The position numbers and the translations under genes are program-made. From CAWARU01 sp963805795 (GTDB lineage: Bacteria; Pseudomonadota; Gammaproteobacteria; UBA6186; Azoamicaceae): 64,000 nt of DNA. Where the stretch lies: assembly GCA_963805795.1 (NCBI GenBank), contig CAWDVG010000001.1, positions 806,001-870,000 of the forward strand, in the 5' to 3' direction. A model generated the notes under the pieces. That model had not been told where the DNA came from. It made no database searches and was given only the letters and a program-made list of their open reading frames with translations. This document shows, one piece after another, positions 63,492 through 64,000 of the stretch; position 1 is the first letter of the stretch; each line of letters begins with the position of its first letter.

Positions 63492-64000
63492 TTATAAATT
63501 ATTCTCCGGAGAATAATTTGTAAAAACAAATTGATTGATAGCTGCAAAACAGGCATCTCGGATCTCTGTAGGGCTAAAACGCTTGGCATCTTGCTCGATG
63601 ACGATATGCACTTTTCCAAATTTGTCACGTTTACACGAAACAATTGGCTTATTGTTTCGTGTTAATACAATAGCTTCTAAAGGATCAACAGGATTTGATT
63701 TAACAATATTTATCAATCTTTTTAATGTCTTAGAAGCTGAAGGCATCGTTCCAGTTATTTCTTTTTCATTTAAGATGGAATCTGCTTCATTCATAATTAA
63801 GGCAAGTAAATCTGCTTTTTTCAAATAGACTGACAGTAAATAAGCATATTTAATCGGAATATCTAGCTTGTTATTGAATAATTTTTGTACCCAATCATAA
63901 TCAAAAATTTCCGAAGCGCTTATCATTTTTGAAATATTTCCTTGTGAAATTCCTAGTGCTTCTGCCATTTCCGTCTGGTTTTTAAATATTTTTGACTGAA
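63492..64000 (-). CDS. ParB/RepB-like DNA-binding protein, 5' end outside window
   Basis: The frame is open to the window edge, so the N-terminal part (including any ParB nuclease/CTPase fold) lies beyond it. The visible part begins with an HTH, KNQTEMAEALGISQGNISKM, typical of ParB-type partition proteins and related plasmid regulators, followed by a helical bundle (KLDIPIKYAYLLSVYLKKAD) and a C-terminal domain containing VSCKRDKFGKVHIVIEQDAK. It converges on the efflux adaptor with 101 bp between. It could be plasmid-type or belong to an integrative element. Confidence 0.6.
   Translation of the reverse strand, partial: QSKIFKNQTEMAEALGISQGNISKMISASEIFDYDWVQKLFNNKLDIPIKYAYLLSVYLKKADLLALIMNEADSILNEKEITGTMPSASKTLKRLINIVKSNPVDPLEAIVLTRNNKPIVSCKRDKFGKVHIVIEQDAKRFSPTEIRDACFAAINQFVFTNYSPENNL

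Noticed and set aside
1..64000. tRNA and rRNA genes
   Set aside because: No cloverleaf with T-arm consensus and no rRNA-like conserved stretch was seen while reading; a covariance search would be the decisive test.

Overview
This AT-rich window looks like chromosome of a host-associated gammaproteobacterium. My best guess is order Legionellales, somewhere in the Legionella, Coxiella, Berkiella or Rickettsiella range. That rests on ordinary gammaproteobacterial housekeeping genes (rlmJ, ppc, trmL, uup, a NagZ-like hydrolase, ku-ligD) mixed with many long helical, coiled-coil, low-complexity or eukaryote-like proteins that lack Sec signals, as type IV effectors typically do. No species can be named from sequence reading alone. 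No rRNA, tRNA or CRISPR array was seen.

Layout. 0-3.4 kb: the 3' part of a PQQ-type sugar dehydrogenase, a small helical protein, an MFS transporter and a secreted Cys/Trp-rich protein. 3.4-5.4 kb: a type III polyketide synthase followed 16 bp later by a protein that strongly resembles the eukaryotic autophagy factor ATG101 (a HORMA protein). 5.5-9 kb: ku and ligD, with ligD split by a frame change in poly-A. 9-19 kb: rlmJ, a GC-rich palindromic repeat, a GDYXXLXY/DUF2157 pair, ppc-trmL, a DEDDh exonuclease and an ACP/acyl-ligase/acyltransferase fusion. 19-21.4 kb: a tripartite hipBST kinase toxin module running convergently into yefM-yoeB, each with a visible operator. 21.6-27.5 kb: uup, an exported GH3 hydrolase translationally coupled to a phosphoribosyltransferase that also has a signal peptide, and an aldo/keto reductase. 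27.7-36 kb: a cluster of coiled-coil effector-like proteins, one with five ubiquitin-interacting-motif-like repeats, and two transporters flanked by an inverted pair of palindromic repeats.

36-55.7 kb is accessory DNA in decay. It holds two plasmid-type kfrA-like genes, each followed by a tyrosine-recombinase gene (one truncated, one with two frame breaks). TGACA iterons occur in two copies. There are two DUF4143 ATPases plus three fragments of such genes, and an AbiF-like HEPN gene preceded by a likely structured RNA, with a decayed abiF/kfrA pair elsewhere. Between these lie an 815-residue protein with a proline-rich tail and a 1226-residue integrin-alpha-like protein with seven FG-GAP blades. 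55.7-64 kb: a cytosolic Sel1-repeat protein, an Xre/ImmA-PIN pair, an outer-membrane channel plus periplasmic adaptor without their RND pump, and the edge of a ParB-like gene.

How it may fit together: the ATG101-like protein, the UIM-like protein, the Sel1 protein and the integrin-like protein are candidates for acting on host autophagy, ubiquitin and adhesion pathways. The hip, yefM-yoeB, abiF and ImmA-PIN modules form a defence/stability layer. The kfrA-iteron-recombinase units look like the remains of plasmid or integrative-element maintenance functions.
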